A stretch of 64,000 nt of DNA from Bacteroidales bacterium (GTDB lineage Bacteria; Bacteroidota; Bacteroidia; Bacteroidales; UBA932). Each line of letters begins with the position of its first letter. Within the stretch, counting starts at the first letter, position 1. The position numbers and the translations under genes are program-made. Positions 50,293 through 59,200 of the stretch are shown piece after piece. The stretch is from NCBI GenBank assembly GCA_024401695.1, contig JAKSKN010000009.1:30150-94149 (forward strand). Direction: 5' to 3'. The notes under the pieces were generated by a model. It ran no database searches, was not told the origin of the DNA, and worked only from the letters and a program-made list of their open reading frames with translations.

Positions 50293-51858
50293 ATGGCAGA
50301 TAGGCACACAATAGAAGCAGAAATAACAACAAGAGTTGATAAACTTCTTAAACTGGTCGAAGTTGAATCCGGTCGCGATGACGGGTATGATCCTAATGAT
50401 TTGATTTCCGATGTATTGGACGTGTTCAATGACAATGCCACTCCGTTCGGAATAAAAAACAAGGCCTTGATATTATTAATGGATATCCTTAAATATGAGG
50501 CCAGTGATTCGTGGGTAGATTCCTGTTTTTTGGAAAAATCGCCCATAGAAGTCCAAAAGACATTGTTTACTGTTCTTTACGATGAAATGATTAAACTCTG
50601 CTTCGGCTGGACACCTGAGAACATCGAATTCAGCGATTTAGCTCACGACCATGTAAAGGAAGTTCTTGACTGTTTGAAAGACAAGTCATTATTGGGTGAT
50701 ATCCGTGGTAAAATATTATCAGCCGCAATCGATTATGAATGGAAGGATGTCATTAATATGATTTTAGAGGATGACACTAAGGCTTGGCCAGATGGAACTT
50801 TAGATATAATCACAGTCTGCGCAATAAAGAAAGAATGGAATGAAATCATTGTAACAATTATTAACGATGACAAATTCTCTTTTTTGAAAGAAGGTACGAT
50901 ATATTGTCTGTTCGATTATTTTTACACAGATGTCAATCGGTTCCATAGCGAGTTGAACTCTCTTTATAATCGTGTGGAAATAAACCTTTCATCCTCTTTC
51001 TCCGGGATAATTTGTCGGGATGAAGAACGGTTTTTGAAAGATTTGAGTAATGCCCATATTGCTGGATTACCTTTCTTGATTTCCTATTATCCTTTCCCGG
51101 GCTTTCTGCTCGCCTTGCACTCGTCACCTGCAGTCGTTTCGGAAGTCTTGGTTCATCAAAGACAGTGGATTCAAATGAGGGCCTCGCAAATTTCAGGGGA
51201 GCCTGTTAATGGCAACGTCAGTTGGTGGAGTATATACAATGGGTTGCTTTCGGACAATCGTGGACTAATTACTGATGTCGACAGTTCTCTTATCGGTATC
51301 TGCAATTCGATTCTTGAAAAGTCTGGATTTAATGGGGTAGGGTTGCCTCTGATTGTTTTCAAAGATGAAGAGAAGGCGTTGTCGCGAGATGAAAATTGGT
51401 TTAACGTCCTAGGTGAATATATCGCAGAAAAACAGGAAGTCATATTGTATGGACACGCAATCGCGAAGGCTTCTCTTGAATTGGATGTTGATGAAAATAT
51501 TCTTCGCGCTGTTGTGCTGATTCATGAACTCGGCCACTATATCACTCATGCTCATCCTCTCAAGAACATCGCTGAAGAACCGTTTGACAATGTTTTGTTT
51601 TCACGCTCAGACCCTGATTTTCTGGAATGTATTGCGCAGCTGGTTGCTTATTGGGTAACGGAGCGAGACGGACAGCACAATTCACATGATGTGTTTAATA
51701 AACTTGCCAGCAAGCAGAGCGGGCCATATAAGGTGTATCTCAAATATTTGAAAGAGTCACCAAAAATAATTCTCCAATCAATTGCAGTATTAAGAGCAAA
51801 TGACAAAGTGACCACGATATCTGATTTCGACATGGTTATCAATAAATTAAAGAACTGA
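50293..51858 (+). CDS. large protein with HExxH zinc-protease motif, 521 aa
   Basis: Helical, repeat-like N-terminal 300 residues with no known motif. The C-terminal part contains HELGHYITHAHP (about 413-424), a classic HExxH zinc-binding motif, followed 35 residues later by FLECIAQL, where Glu could be the third ligand. Likely a zincin-type metallopeptidase. A+T-rich codon usage. It is the second of a plus-strand series behind the class 2 promoter at 49365. Confidence 0.7.
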   Translation: MADRHTIEAEITTRVDKLLKLVEVESGRDDGYDPNDLISDVLDVFNDNATPFGIKNKALILLMDILKYEASDSWVDSCFLEKSPIEVQKTLFTVLYDEMIKLCFGWTPENIEFSDLAHDHVKEVLDCLKDKSLLGDIRGKILSAAIDYEWKDVINMILEDDTKAWPDGTLDIITVCAIKKEWNEIIVTIINDDKFSFLKEGTIYCLFDYFYTDVNRFHSELNSLYNRVEINLSSSFSGIICRDEERFLKDLSNAHIAGLPFLISYYPFPGFLLALHSSPAVVSEVLVHQRQWIQMRASQISGEPVNGNVSWWSIYNGLLSDNRGLITDVDSSLIGICNSILEKSGFNGVGLPLIVFKDEEKALSRDENWFNVLGEYIAEKQEVILYGHAIAKASLELDVDENILRAVVLIHELGHYITHAHPLKNIAEEPFDNVLFSRSDPDFLECIAQLVAYWVTERDGQHNSHDVFNKLASKQSGPYKVYLKYLKESPKIILQSIAVLRANDKVTTISDFDMVINKLKN

Positions 51859-51860
51859 TT

Positions 51861-52079
51861 ATGGCTTTTCCGGCAGAATTTATCAATTATGGAAGGCTGG
51901 ATTTTTCCAGCGGTTCAGTCAAGGTATATCGCAACCAATATGATAGCAGATACCTTCCTAACGTACCAAATGGCATTATCAACGCCTATTGGCAGGGTAA
52001 TCACGTTGTTGTAGAAACCAATACCACGGTTTACATTTACGATGATATTGCAAACTATTCCAATTACTGGAGGAAGTGA
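51861..52079 (+). CDS. small beta-rich protein, 72 aa
   Basis: Short beta-rich protein (VKVYRNQYDSRYLPNVPNG, HVVVETNTTVYIYD) with KTFN-like aromatic strands, starting 2 bases after the metalloprotease stop. Short proteins of this look accompany toxin or defence genes, but I cannot name it. Confidence 0.55.
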   Translation: MAFPAEFINYGRLDFSSGSVKVYRNQYDSRYLPNVPNGIINAYWQGNHVVVETNTTVYIYDDIANYSNYWRK

Positions 52080-52112
52080 TAGAATCTTCTATAAAATAGG
52101 AGTGTATTTAAT

Positions 52113-52742
52113 ATGGATGAATTTAAGAAAATCAGAATAGATTACTTTCACTACAGAATCCGGAAAGGACGGGTGGATATCTTTTTACAGCAGACGGAAT
52201 CTCCTAAGAAATATGCGATTCCTTATCACCATGTTACCAAGGATGAATCGGTTCATATGAGTGAATTCCTAGAGGATGATGGGGATTTCGTTATTTTGGA
52301 TGCCAAACTGAATGAAAGCCACCTAAGCAGAGCAGGCAGATGCTGGGTTCCTTTATCCGGAATTCAGGAGATTCCGTTCCTGTGCGACAATAAAGCTGAT
52401 GTCGTCCGGCGTTGTCTAGCAGTGTTCCTTGACTTATGCCCTTCTGAAGAAACATTTTTGCATAGTACCATTGAAAATATGCTGGATGAGCTTCTTATTT
52501 ATGAGGCAAAGGAGGAATATCGGAGCGAACTGGCAAAAATGCTGGACCGGAAGATTGCAACGGTTATTACGATTGACGCCTATACATCATCTCCTAACCG
52601 TGACTTGATGGAAGAGGAAATCAGGACGCTGAAGAATTTTGTCCTCGTTAAGCCGGAAAATCACGTGGGCTACTGGCATTTAAAATATCACTATAAGCCC
52701 ATTGATTGGGAAGCATTAGGCTCAAAAAAGTCACATTTCTGA
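52113..52742 (+). CDS. hypothetical protein, 209 aa
   Basis: Basic N terminus (MDEFKKIRIDYFHYRIRKGR), a beta-rich middle and helical C terminus. No motif. Last gene of the operon from 49463; a GGAG-like sequence precedes the start. Confidence 0.6.
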   Translation: MDEFKKIRIDYFHYRIRKGRVDIFLQQTESPKKYAIPYHHVTKDESVHMSEFLEDDGDFVILDAKLNESHLSRAGRCWVPLSGIQEIPFLCDNKADVVRRCLAVFLDLCPSEETFLHSTIENMLDELLIYEAKEEYRSELAKMLDRKIATVITIDAYTSSPNRDLMEEEIRTLKNFVLVKPENHVGYWHLKYHYKPIDWEALGSKKSHF

Positions 52743-52797
52743 TGAATGTTTTGGAATGAACTCCGTTATTGTCGATTATTTGCAAATAACTTATACG

Positions 52798-52819
52798 TTC
52801 ATCTGTCCATACGGATGAA
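52798..52819. repeat. 22-bp imperfect palindrome, copy 1
   Basis: TTCATCTGTCCATACGGATGAA, symmetric TTCATC...GATGAA. A near-identical copy is at 54244-54265. It lies about 60 bases upstream of the promoter of the acetyltransferase gene. Confidence 0.7.
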
Positions 52820-52890
52820 GCAGTAGTCTTTTCAAATTGTGCCTATGATTAGGAATGCGTATCTTTGTTGGGATTATTATCATAAAGCCT

Positions 52891-53526
52891 ATGAAGATTG
52901 CCAATAAGAGAGTTATTGATATTCCTACATGGGACAGAAAAGAGCACTATGCATTTTTTGGGAATATGCCTGACCCGTTTTTCGGGCTTACGATGAAAGT
53001 TGACTTTACCGATTGCTACAGGAGAGCGAAGGCTGATGGAAAATCGTTTTTCCTGTATTCTCTGCACAGTATTCTCAAGGTTCTCAATTCAATTCCTGAA
53101 TTCCGTTACAGAATAGAAGACGGAAATGTAGTTCAATACGATCATATTAGTGCCAGTCCTACCATCGCACGTGAAGATGGCTCATTCGGCTTTGCTTATT
53201 TCGATTGGGACGAAGACCTGAACAACTTCGTTGATGCCGCAATATCGGAGATCGCGCGTGTTAAAGAGGGGTCCGGATTGAGCATCAACGAAAACGAAGG
53301 ACGAAATGACATTATATATTATACATCTATTCCTTGGGTTGATTTTTCAGATATTAAGCATGCTGGAGGGCATCGTATGGGAGACAGTATTCCGGAAGTC
53401 GCAGTTGGGAAATTGCACGAAGAAAACGGCAGGATGATAATGAGTGTCTCGATAGAGGTCAACCATGGTCTCGTGGACGGCAGACATATCGGATTGTTTG
53501 TAGATACTCTCCCAAGCGTTTTCTAG
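52891..53526 (+). CDS. chloramphenicol acetyltransferase-like protein
   Basis: 211 residues from ATG 52891 (MKIANKRVIDIPTW). Contains the CAT/class A acyltransferase active site HxxxDG as VNHGLVDGRHIG near residue 190, plus the N-terminal RKEHYAFF and a SPTIAREDGSFGFAYF strand. CoA-dependent O-acetylation of chloramphenicol or another hydroxyl substrate; resistance cannot be claimed from sequence. Followed by the NapH-like gene, 24 bases later. Confidence 0.8.
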   Translation: MKIANKRVIDIPTWDRKEHYAFFGNMPDPFFGLTMKVDFTDCYRRAKADGKSFFLYSLHSILKVLNSIPEFRYRIEDGNVVQYDHISASPTIAREDGSFGFAYFDWDEDLNNFVDAAISEIARVKEGSGLSINENEGRNDIIYYTSIPWVDFSDIKHAGGHRMGDSIPEVAVGKLHEENGRMIMSVSIEVNHGLVDGRHIGLFVDTLPSVF

Positions 53527-53550
53527 TTCCGACAGCCCATATATTTTATA

Positions 53551-54228
53551 ATGGAAATAAGACAATTTCAAAGGCTCAGATGGTATCTCAGATTATTCAA
53601 TCTCTTACTCATTGCGGGATTGATACTTTTGATTGTGTTCAACTGCCACCCTATGCCGTGGTGGTTGATAACGCTGATATCTGTGATTGGGCTGATGATT
53701 CTGTTGACGGGAAGAGTCTGGTGCGGCTATGCGTGCCCCGTAGGACTCTTACTTGATCTTCTGACTGCACTTTTCAAAAAGCTGAAGGTCCGCCAGATAA
53801 AAAGGAGTGAGAAGTTCAATCGGTCAATCCGTATTTTCAAGTATTTCTTTTTTGTATTCTATTTCGTCCTGCATTTCTGGATAGGATTCGATCCCGGCTG
53901 GATTCTTGTTTTTCTGCTCGTTGTAACCGCGCCGTTCATCGTTCGTTTCTGGTGCAGCTTCTGTCCCTGCGGCCTGCTTTTCGGCTGGCTGAACGCAATC
54001 AGCCCGCTCAAACTTGAGAAAGACAGTACAAAATGTCTGTCCTGCGGTGCTTGCAGCAAGCTGTGCCCTATGCAATCCAAGAGAATATCTATCCAGAAAA
54101 CAAATGGAGCAGTATACTCTGCAGAGTGTATGATGTGTGGAGAATGTATAGGAAAATGCCCGGCAGCAGGTGCTATCAAACTCACTGTCTTCGGAAAGCC
54201 TTTGACGGAATCCAAACGGTTGAAATAA
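53551..54228 (+). CDS. NapH/CcoG-type 4Fe-4S membrane ferredoxin
   Basis: 225 residues. Four or five transmembrane helices, with the typical membrane cysteine motifs RVWCGYACPVG (about 52-62) and WCSFCPCG. The C-terminal domain has two 4Fe-4S motifs, CLSCGACSKLCP (about 160) and CMMCGECIGKCP (about 190). Function: membrane electron transfer, as in NapH, CcoG or NosR-type proteins. The operon partner is the acetyltransferase; the combination is unusual. Confidence 0.88.
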   Translation: MEIRQFQRLRWYLRLFNLLLIAGLILLIVFNCHPMPWWLITLISVIGLMILLTGRVWCGYACPVGLLLDLLTALFKKLKVRQIKRSEKFNRSIRIFKYFFFVFYFVLHFWIGFDPGWILVFLLVVTAPFIVRFWCSFCPCGLLFGWLNAISPLKLEKDSTKCLSCGACSKLCPMQSKRISIQKTNGAVYSAECMMCGECIGKCPAAGAIKLTVFGKPLTESKRLK

Positions 54229-54243
54229 TCGGAATTTTACTGA

Positions 54244-54265
54244 TTCATCCGTCCATACGAATGAA
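54244..54265. repeat. 22-bp imperfect palindrome, copy 2
   Basis: TTCATCCGTCCATACGAATGAA, 20 of 22 bases as at 52798-52819 and in the same orientation. With copy 1 it brackets the acetyltransferase/4Fe-4S gene pair. Confidence 0.7.
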
Positions 54266-54387
54266 CCATAGGCCTCTAAATAGAAGAAGCCAGCATCTTT
54301 CGATACCAGCTTCAGCGGGGGCCCAAAGCAGGACAATGTCCTGCGATGAACCGCTGCAAATATACGCATTTTATGTAAATTCGCACT

Positions 54388-54567
54388 ATGAAAAGCATCC
54401 TGATAAAAGACACGACATCTATTGAGCGTATCCAAATAGTCAAAGACGCGCTTGAGGGAGAATACGATGAGTTCTATGATGATTATGTTGCTGGAAAGAA
54501 GGAGCTTGCCGAGCTGAACCGTGTATTCAGCGAACAGTATGCCGGAACGGGAACCGATGAAGATTGA
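54388..54567 (+). CDS. small protein, 59 aa
   Basis: Starts MKSILIKDTTSIERIQIVK and is acidic in the middle (EGEYDEFYDDYV). Overlaps the next gene by 11 bases. Too short to name; likely co-transcribed with the 68-aa protein. Confidence 0.55.
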   Translation: MKSILIKDTTSIERIQIVKDALEGEYDEFYDDYVAGKKELAELNRVFSEQYAGTGTDED

Positions 54568-54763
54568 AGAAGCTATACTGACCGTTTTGGTTGGTAGATA
54601 TGGCGGTCTTACCACGCAGCAGATCGCCGACATAATCAATAGGCGCAAACTTTATGTCTGCGCTGACGGCCATCCCGTTTCGTCCGCCTATGTCTACAGG
54701 ACTGTCATGCTATTCCCTGATACCTTCACCAAAGCAGAGGGAAGGATATTTCTGATGATCTAA
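54557..54763 (+). CDS. small winged-helix-like protein, 68 aa
   Basis: Starts at ATG 54557 (MKIEEAILTVLVGRYG). TTQQIADIINRRKLY...VSSAYVYRTVMLFPDTF has a helix-turn-helix/winged-helix pattern, so a small DNA-binding protein is plausible. Overlaps the 59-aa gene by 11 bases. Confidence 0.6.
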   Translation: MKIEEAILTVLVGRYGGLTTQQIADIINRRKLYVCADGHPVSSAYVYRTVMLFPDTFTKAEGRIFLMI

Positions 54764-54774
54764 CAGCCTGGAAA

Positions 54775-55299
54775 TTACATGATATTACCTCTGATTTCCT
54801 GAAAGGCTGCAAACACTTCGCTTATATAGAATGCAGCAGTCTCAGGGCCCATTTCTGTAATATCTACACACTGTTGCCCCGTTGCGTTCAATTGTAGCTG
54901 CCTATCTCTCGCTGTCATTATATCTGATGATTTCAAGATAGGGAGAAAGTAAAGAAATATCTCTCCGGATTCATTTTCAACCATCCATATTTTAGCTCCT
55001 GTCCTTTCCGAGTACACCTCATATATGCTGTCTTCAAGTTGCAGAACACGCAGACCAGGACATTCTGAAAGGATAGCATCGGCTATTGCACCTGCCGATT
55101 CACTCAGTTCCATATTGGCATCAATCCTTTCCGCAATTCTTTGAGAAATGCACCGCCATAGGCGGGGAACTGTATCGATTGGAGAATATATCCTCATCTC
55201 GATATCTTCCTTTTTGAACGACTCGACGGTCTCGTCAATCTGCCTTCTTGAAAAAATGACCGGCTTTACGGTCGTGGGATAAATTCTTATATTCTGCAT
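54775..55299 (-). CDS. hypothetical protein, 174 aa
   Basis: ATG 55299 (MQNIRIYPTTV) is used; the frame extends to a TTG at 55335. Alpha/beta soluble protein with a strand-rich middle (IWMVENESGEIFLYF). No motif. Upstream, on the minus strand, TGCCGAAAATTG (55348-55337) resembles the class 1 box but no -7 box is at the expected distance. Confidence 0.6.
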   Translation of the reverse strand: MQNIRIYPTTVKPVIFSRRQIDETVESFKKEDIEMRIYSPIDTVPRLWRCISQRIAERIDANMELSESAGAIADAILSECPGLRVLQLEDSIYEVYSERTGAKIWMVENESGEIFLYFLPILKSSDIMTARDRQLQLNATGQQCVDITEMGPETAAFYISEVFAAFQEIRGNIM

Positions 55300-55379
55300 G
55301 ATGTCATATACGGTGGTATCCTGAAATCCTTTCAAACAATTTTCGGCAACGAATGAATATGGATTCCATAGAATTATAG

Positions 55380-55391
55380 CATTGCGGTAAA
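55380..55391 (+). repeat. 12-mer CATTGCGGTAAA
   Basis: Identical to one arm of the inverted repeat at 59848-59877. Located 50 bases upstream of the integrase gene. Confidence 0.55.
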
Positions 55392-55441
55392 TTTTCTTGA
55401 TAATCCATTCGTTGGGAGCAATTTATGCCTATATTTGTGTT

Positions 55442-56407
55442 ATGATTGAGGTGTTTGAACAATATCTAAAAAGTGTTGATGCCAAGGAGTCCACAAAGGC
55501 AACCTACGGCAAAGCCTTGGATTGCTTCTCAAAGTGGCTTGAGGGTAGGGGAACCTCTATATACGAACTAAGAAGAGAGAATCTCCTGGAATATAAGTCA
55601 TTCCTTGTAGACAGCAACAAATCTACCCTTACCATCAACTTATATCTGTCGACGATACGAGGGTTCTTCAAATGGGCGGACGGCGAATCCATCTGTCCTA
55701 ATATCGCCAACGGGGTGGGTTCGCTTCGCACCAACAAGAATACCTTCCGCCGTATGCATCTTGAGAATGAACAAGGAGCCCAGCTTCTGACGGATGCTTA
55801 TCTTCCGAAAAGGGTATCAGGAGTGAATGCAGGAGTAACGAGAAAACTCAACTCCAACGAAGAGCTTATTGCCCTTCGGGACTTTGCTATGCTTAACCTG
55901 ATGCTTAGGACCGGGCTCAGAACAATTGAAGTGTCCAGAGCTGACATAAAAGATATTACGAAGAAGAAAGGCAGAAGAATACTCAAGGTATGGGGAAAGG
56001 GGCACTCTGAAAAGGATGATTTTGTCGTGCTTACCGATGAAGCGTACCTGCCTATCAAGGAGTTCCTTTCAGAAAGGAAGGATGCAAAGCCGGAGGATCC
56101 GCTTTTTTGCGGTGCGGGATTCGGTCATTCGGGGAAGAGGATGTCTACAAGAACAATCCAGGACATCTGCAAGAAACACCTGAGGGCTATCGGGCTTGAT
56201 GGCCATGAATATTCCGCCCATTCGCTCAGACATACTACCGGCACTCAGATTCTCCTTAATGGAGGTAATATGTTCGATGTTCAGAATGTCCTACGGCATG
56301 CGTCACCTGCGACATCTCAGATTTATGTCAACACTATTATGGAGGACAAGAGGCTTGATGATGCCAGCGAGGAACTGCTTGATACTTCATTCAAAAACAA
56401 TCAGTGA
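55442..56407 (+). CDS. tyrosine recombinase/integrase
   Basis: 321 residues from ATG 55442 (MIEVFEQYLKSV). N-terminal SAM-like core-binding domain, catalytic domain with Arg in MLRTGLRTIEVSR, a Lys region (KVWGKGHSEKDD), HSLRHTTGT, and C-terminal HASPATSQIYVN carrying His and the nucleophile Tyr. The size matches XerC/D-type or element integrases. A -7 box TATATTTG lies just upstream. It probably integrates or resolves the element. Confidence 0.93.
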   Translation: MIEVFEQYLKSVDAKESTKATYGKALDCFSKWLEGRGTSIYELRRENLLEYKSFLVDSNKSTLTINLYLSTIRGFFKWADGESICPNIANGVGSLRTNKNTFRRMHLENEQGAQLLTDAYLPKRVSGVNAGVTRKLNSNEELIALRDFAMLNLMLRTGLRTIEVSRADIKDITKKKGRRILKVWGKGHSEKDDFVVLTDEAYLPIKEFLSERKDAKPEDPLFCGAGFGHSGKRMSTRTIQDICKKHLRAIGLDGHEYSAHSLRHTTGTQILLNGGNMFDVQNVLRHASPATSQIYVNTIMEDKRLDDASEELLDTSFKNNQ

Positions 56408-56450
56408 AAGAAAAACCGGCAGCTGAGGTATATAATAGAAACGGCCGAAT

Positions 56451-58613
56451 ATGAAACAGAAGCTTTTTACCAAATCCGCATTCAAGCAGGCTATAACCTG
56501 CCAGACCGGCCTGTATTATTACTACAGGAGCGATATCTACGCAAATCAGAACAACGAGGACGATTTCCTGCAGTCTCTTGCTGAAGGCGGCTTCCAAGTA
56601 GGAGAGCTGGCGAAGGTATATTACGGCATCGACGCTTCCCACGACATAGAAGAACTGAGTTACGACAGGGCTCTCGAAAGGACGGCCGTACTCTTCAGAG
56701 AGGATAAGGTGAACATCGCCGAAGCTGCGTTCCGCTGGGAGAACTGCTTTATCCGTACGGATATTCTCGTCAAGGAGGGACACGATATAAAGCTCATCGA
56801 GGTAAAGGCAAAGTCCTGGAATGAGGCCGAGGACAGTTTTGTCACAAAGGGTGATTCGAACTGCGTAGCGGGCCCCATCCTGGAATATGTCTATGATGTC
56901 GCTTTCCAGAAATATGTGCTTGAGAACGCTCTAAAAGTCCTTTATCCCGGAGAAAACTACAACGTGCACGCATATTTGATGATGGCGGACAAGCTGACAG
57001 TATCGGACGTTGACGGAATCAACCAGAAGTTTATAATCAAGGCTGACAGCCGCGGGCGCAAGCGCGCCGTCAGGGCGGAAGGAGCTGAAAGTCTCAGTGC
57101 TGCCAAACACGTCCTCACCCCATATGACGTGGACGAACTCTGCGATAGGATTATCAACGGACAGACCACCGAGCAGTCGGCCCTTCTTCTTGGTACATTT
57201 AAAGATTTCGTGAAGAACTCAGCGGAGGCTTACTGCAATCAGGACAGGTTGTGGACACCGCTTGGGGCCAAGTGCTTCAAATGCCCTTTCCGTACTACGG
57301 AAATGGACGATCCGTCAATGCAGGACGGATACCGTGAATGCTGGTGCCATCAGGCTGGATTCAAGCCGGAGGACTTTGACATACCTCACGTAAAGGATCT
57401 CTGGGGCGCGTTCATCAAACGCGGGGACTTTGTCGATCAGGGCAAGTACTTCCTTTCAGACCTTAAAGATGGAGACATCAAGGACGCCAAGACATCAAAA
57501 CCGGGCCTCAGCCATAGCGAGCGCAAATGGCTCCAGATAGGAATGTGGACGGGAAATCAGGAAATACTCAAGCGTTTCGCCGGGAACATCAAAGGAAATG
57601 CCTATCTTGACAGGGATGAACTGAGACAGCGGATGGAGAGTTGGACGTTCCCTCTTCATATGATTGACTTTGAGACCTCTGCCGTTGCCCTTCCTTTCTA
57701 CAAGGGAATGCATCCGTACGAACAAGTCGCCTTCCAATTCTCTCATCATATCATCAGAAGAAAGCCGGACGGGAAATATTCGATCGAGCATGCCGGGCAG
57801 TACATCAACGTCGAGAAAGGACATTTCCCCAACTTCGACTTCGTTCGTGAGCTCAAGCGTCAGTTGGAGAAGGACAACGGCACGATATTCCGCTATGCCG
57901 CTCACGAGAATACCATCCTTCGCTGCATACACGACCAGCTTGCAGAGAGCAGCGAGCCTGACCGTCAGGAACTGATGGACTGGATAGATACAATCACCAC
58001 ATATAAGGAGGGTGGGCATAAGATATCCGGGCCCCGCAATATGGAGGATCTTCTGGAGGTCGTGAAGAGTTTCTACTACCACAAGTCAATGAAGGGGAGC
58101 AATTCCATCAAGGTTGTGCTCCCGGCTGTGCTGAACTCATCCAAGTTCATTCAGGACAAGTACTCCAAAGCAATATATGGATCGGAGATTAAGAGCTGCA
58201 CCTATACTCCCGAGGAGGCCATCGCCTGGATCACATACGAGGCGGATGGAAAGACCGTGCAGAATCCTTACAAGCATCTCCCTCCAGTCGGCAATTACAT
58301 AGAGGTGGACGACAGCCTGATAGACTATGACTGTGAAGACGAGGATATGACAGTTGCAAACGGAGGTGCGGCCCTGACGGCATACTCAAAACTCCAGTTC
58401 AGCGACATTGTCGCCACAGAAGCCCTTTCCAAGGCCCTGCTCAGATACTGTGAGCTTGACACGATGTCGATGGTCTTCATTTGGGAATATTTCTATCACG
58501 AACTTTATACCGATTTTCCAGAGGTAACACCTATGGAAAACCCTGAAGAGTATCTAAGAAATAATGGAGCAATAACCCTTGAAGAGTTTATTGCAAGAGT
58601 TGGGAATTCGTAG
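56451..58613 (+). CDS. DUF2779-like nuclease (PD-(D/E)XK plus RNase H-like)
   Basis: 720 residues. The N-terminal half has a PD-(D/E)XK-type core (DIKLIEVKAKSW, about residues 105-120). A Cys cluster follows, CNQDRLWTPLGAKCFKCPFR and a later CWC, resembling the Cas4/RecB iron-sulphur module. The C-terminal half has an exonuclease-like DFETSAVALPF (about 405), and a DTITTY/ELDTMSM region fitting an RNase H-like fold. Such proteins are DNA-end processing nucleases of unknown biology. It is downstream of the integrase. Confidence 0.8.
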   Translation: MKQKLFTKSAFKQAITCQTGLYYYYRSDIYANQNNEDDFLQSLAEGGFQVGELAKVYYGIDASHDIEELSYDRALERTAVLFREDKVNIAEAAFRWENCFIRTDILVKEGHDIKLIEVKAKSWNEAEDSFVTKGDSNCVAGPILEYVYDVAFQKYVLENALKVLYPGENYNVHAYLMMADKLTVSDVDGINQKFIIKADSRGRKRAVRAEGAESLSAAKHVLTPYDVDELCDRIINGQTTEQSALLLGTFKDFVKNSAEAYCNQDRLWTPLGAKCFKCPFRTTEMDDPSMQDGYRECWCHQAGFKPEDFDIPHVKDLWGAFIKRGDFVDQGKYFLSDLKDGDIKDAKTSKPGLSHSERKWLQIGMWTGNQEILKRFAGNIKGNAYLDRDELRQRMESWTFPLHMIDFETSAVALPFYKGMHPYEQVAFQFSHHIIRRKPDGKYSIEHAGQYINVEKGHFPNFDFVRELKRQLEKDNGTIFRYAAHENTILRCIHDQLAESSEPDRQELMDWIDTITTYKEGGHKISGPRNMEDLLEVVKSFYYHKSMKGSNSIKVVLPAVLNSSKFIQDKYSKAIYGSEIKSCTYTPEEAIAWITYEADGKTVQNPYKHLPPVGNYIEVDDSLIDYDCEDEDMTVANGGAALTAYSKLQFSDIVATEALSKALLRYCELDTMSMVFIWEYFYHELYTDFPEVTPMENPEEYLRNNGAITLEEFIARVGNS

Positions 58614-58619
58614 CACGGA

Positions 58620-59198
58620 TTATCCCAAATCTGAGAAATCAAATGTCCCTTCCGGAAGGACGTACTCAAGTTTCCCTTTGTCGCGCAATTCCATAAGAAG
58701 CCTTCCCATAAGGTTTGGACCTGAATAAGAGATTCCGTCCTTTGAGAGTTTGGCTCCATAGGTATCCGCCGGCTTTGTGAAGGTGGTTTGATCTTCGACA
58801 ATGAATTTTCCCCGGCTGCGTTCAAGTTCCTTTCGGAATTCTTCACTCTGCTCATATTTGGCGGCCAGGCAGAACTTGAGTGCATCTACGATAATCCTGC
58901 CCCAATCCTCACGGACCCCGACTGTCTTCTCGAGATGCTTGGCCTGCATCTTCAGTCCCTGTCCCTTGTAGCTGTAGATTGCCTTCCTCGCAGATGTATC
59001 GCTGAACTTCATCACCTGAAAGAGGGACTCTGCGCTATAGAATGTAACACCTCCAATAGTTATGGGCGTCTGCGCGAAATTTGAGAAAATGCCCCATTCG
59101 TCTGCAACTTTGCAAAAGCCGACGGTCCGGTCGGCAGGATATTCATTCCAGGAGTAGTACTCCGGATAGTATTTCTCTATGAACTGGGATACGTGCAT
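58620..59198 (-). CDS. NADAR (YbiA-like) domain protein
   Basis: 192 residues with the NADAR signature: EWGIFSNFAQTPITI near residue 35, SAESLFQVMKFSD, and the C-terminal DALKFCLAAKYEQSEEFRKEL plus GRLLMELR. NADAR proteins act on ADP-ribose derivatives; some remove ADP-ribose from guanine bases in DNA and act as antitoxins. It starts 2 bases from the stop of an ADP-ribosyltransferase-like gene, so it is likely the immunity partner. Confidence 0.85.
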   Translation of the reverse strand: MHVSQFIEKYYPEYYSWNEYPADRTVGFCKVADEWGIFSNFAQTPITIGGVTFYSAESLFQVMKFSDTSARKAIYSYKGQGLKMQAKHLEKTVGVREDWGRIIVDALKFCLAAKYEQSEEFRKELERSRGKFIVEDQTTFTKPADTYGAKLSKDGISYSGPNLMGRLLMELRDKGKLEYVLPEGTFDFSDLG

Positions 59199-59200
59199 AT

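Noticed and set aside
53824-54648. 274-codon minus-strand frame
   Set aside because: It overlaps the 4Fe-4S protein gene on the opposite strand and has no domain pattern.
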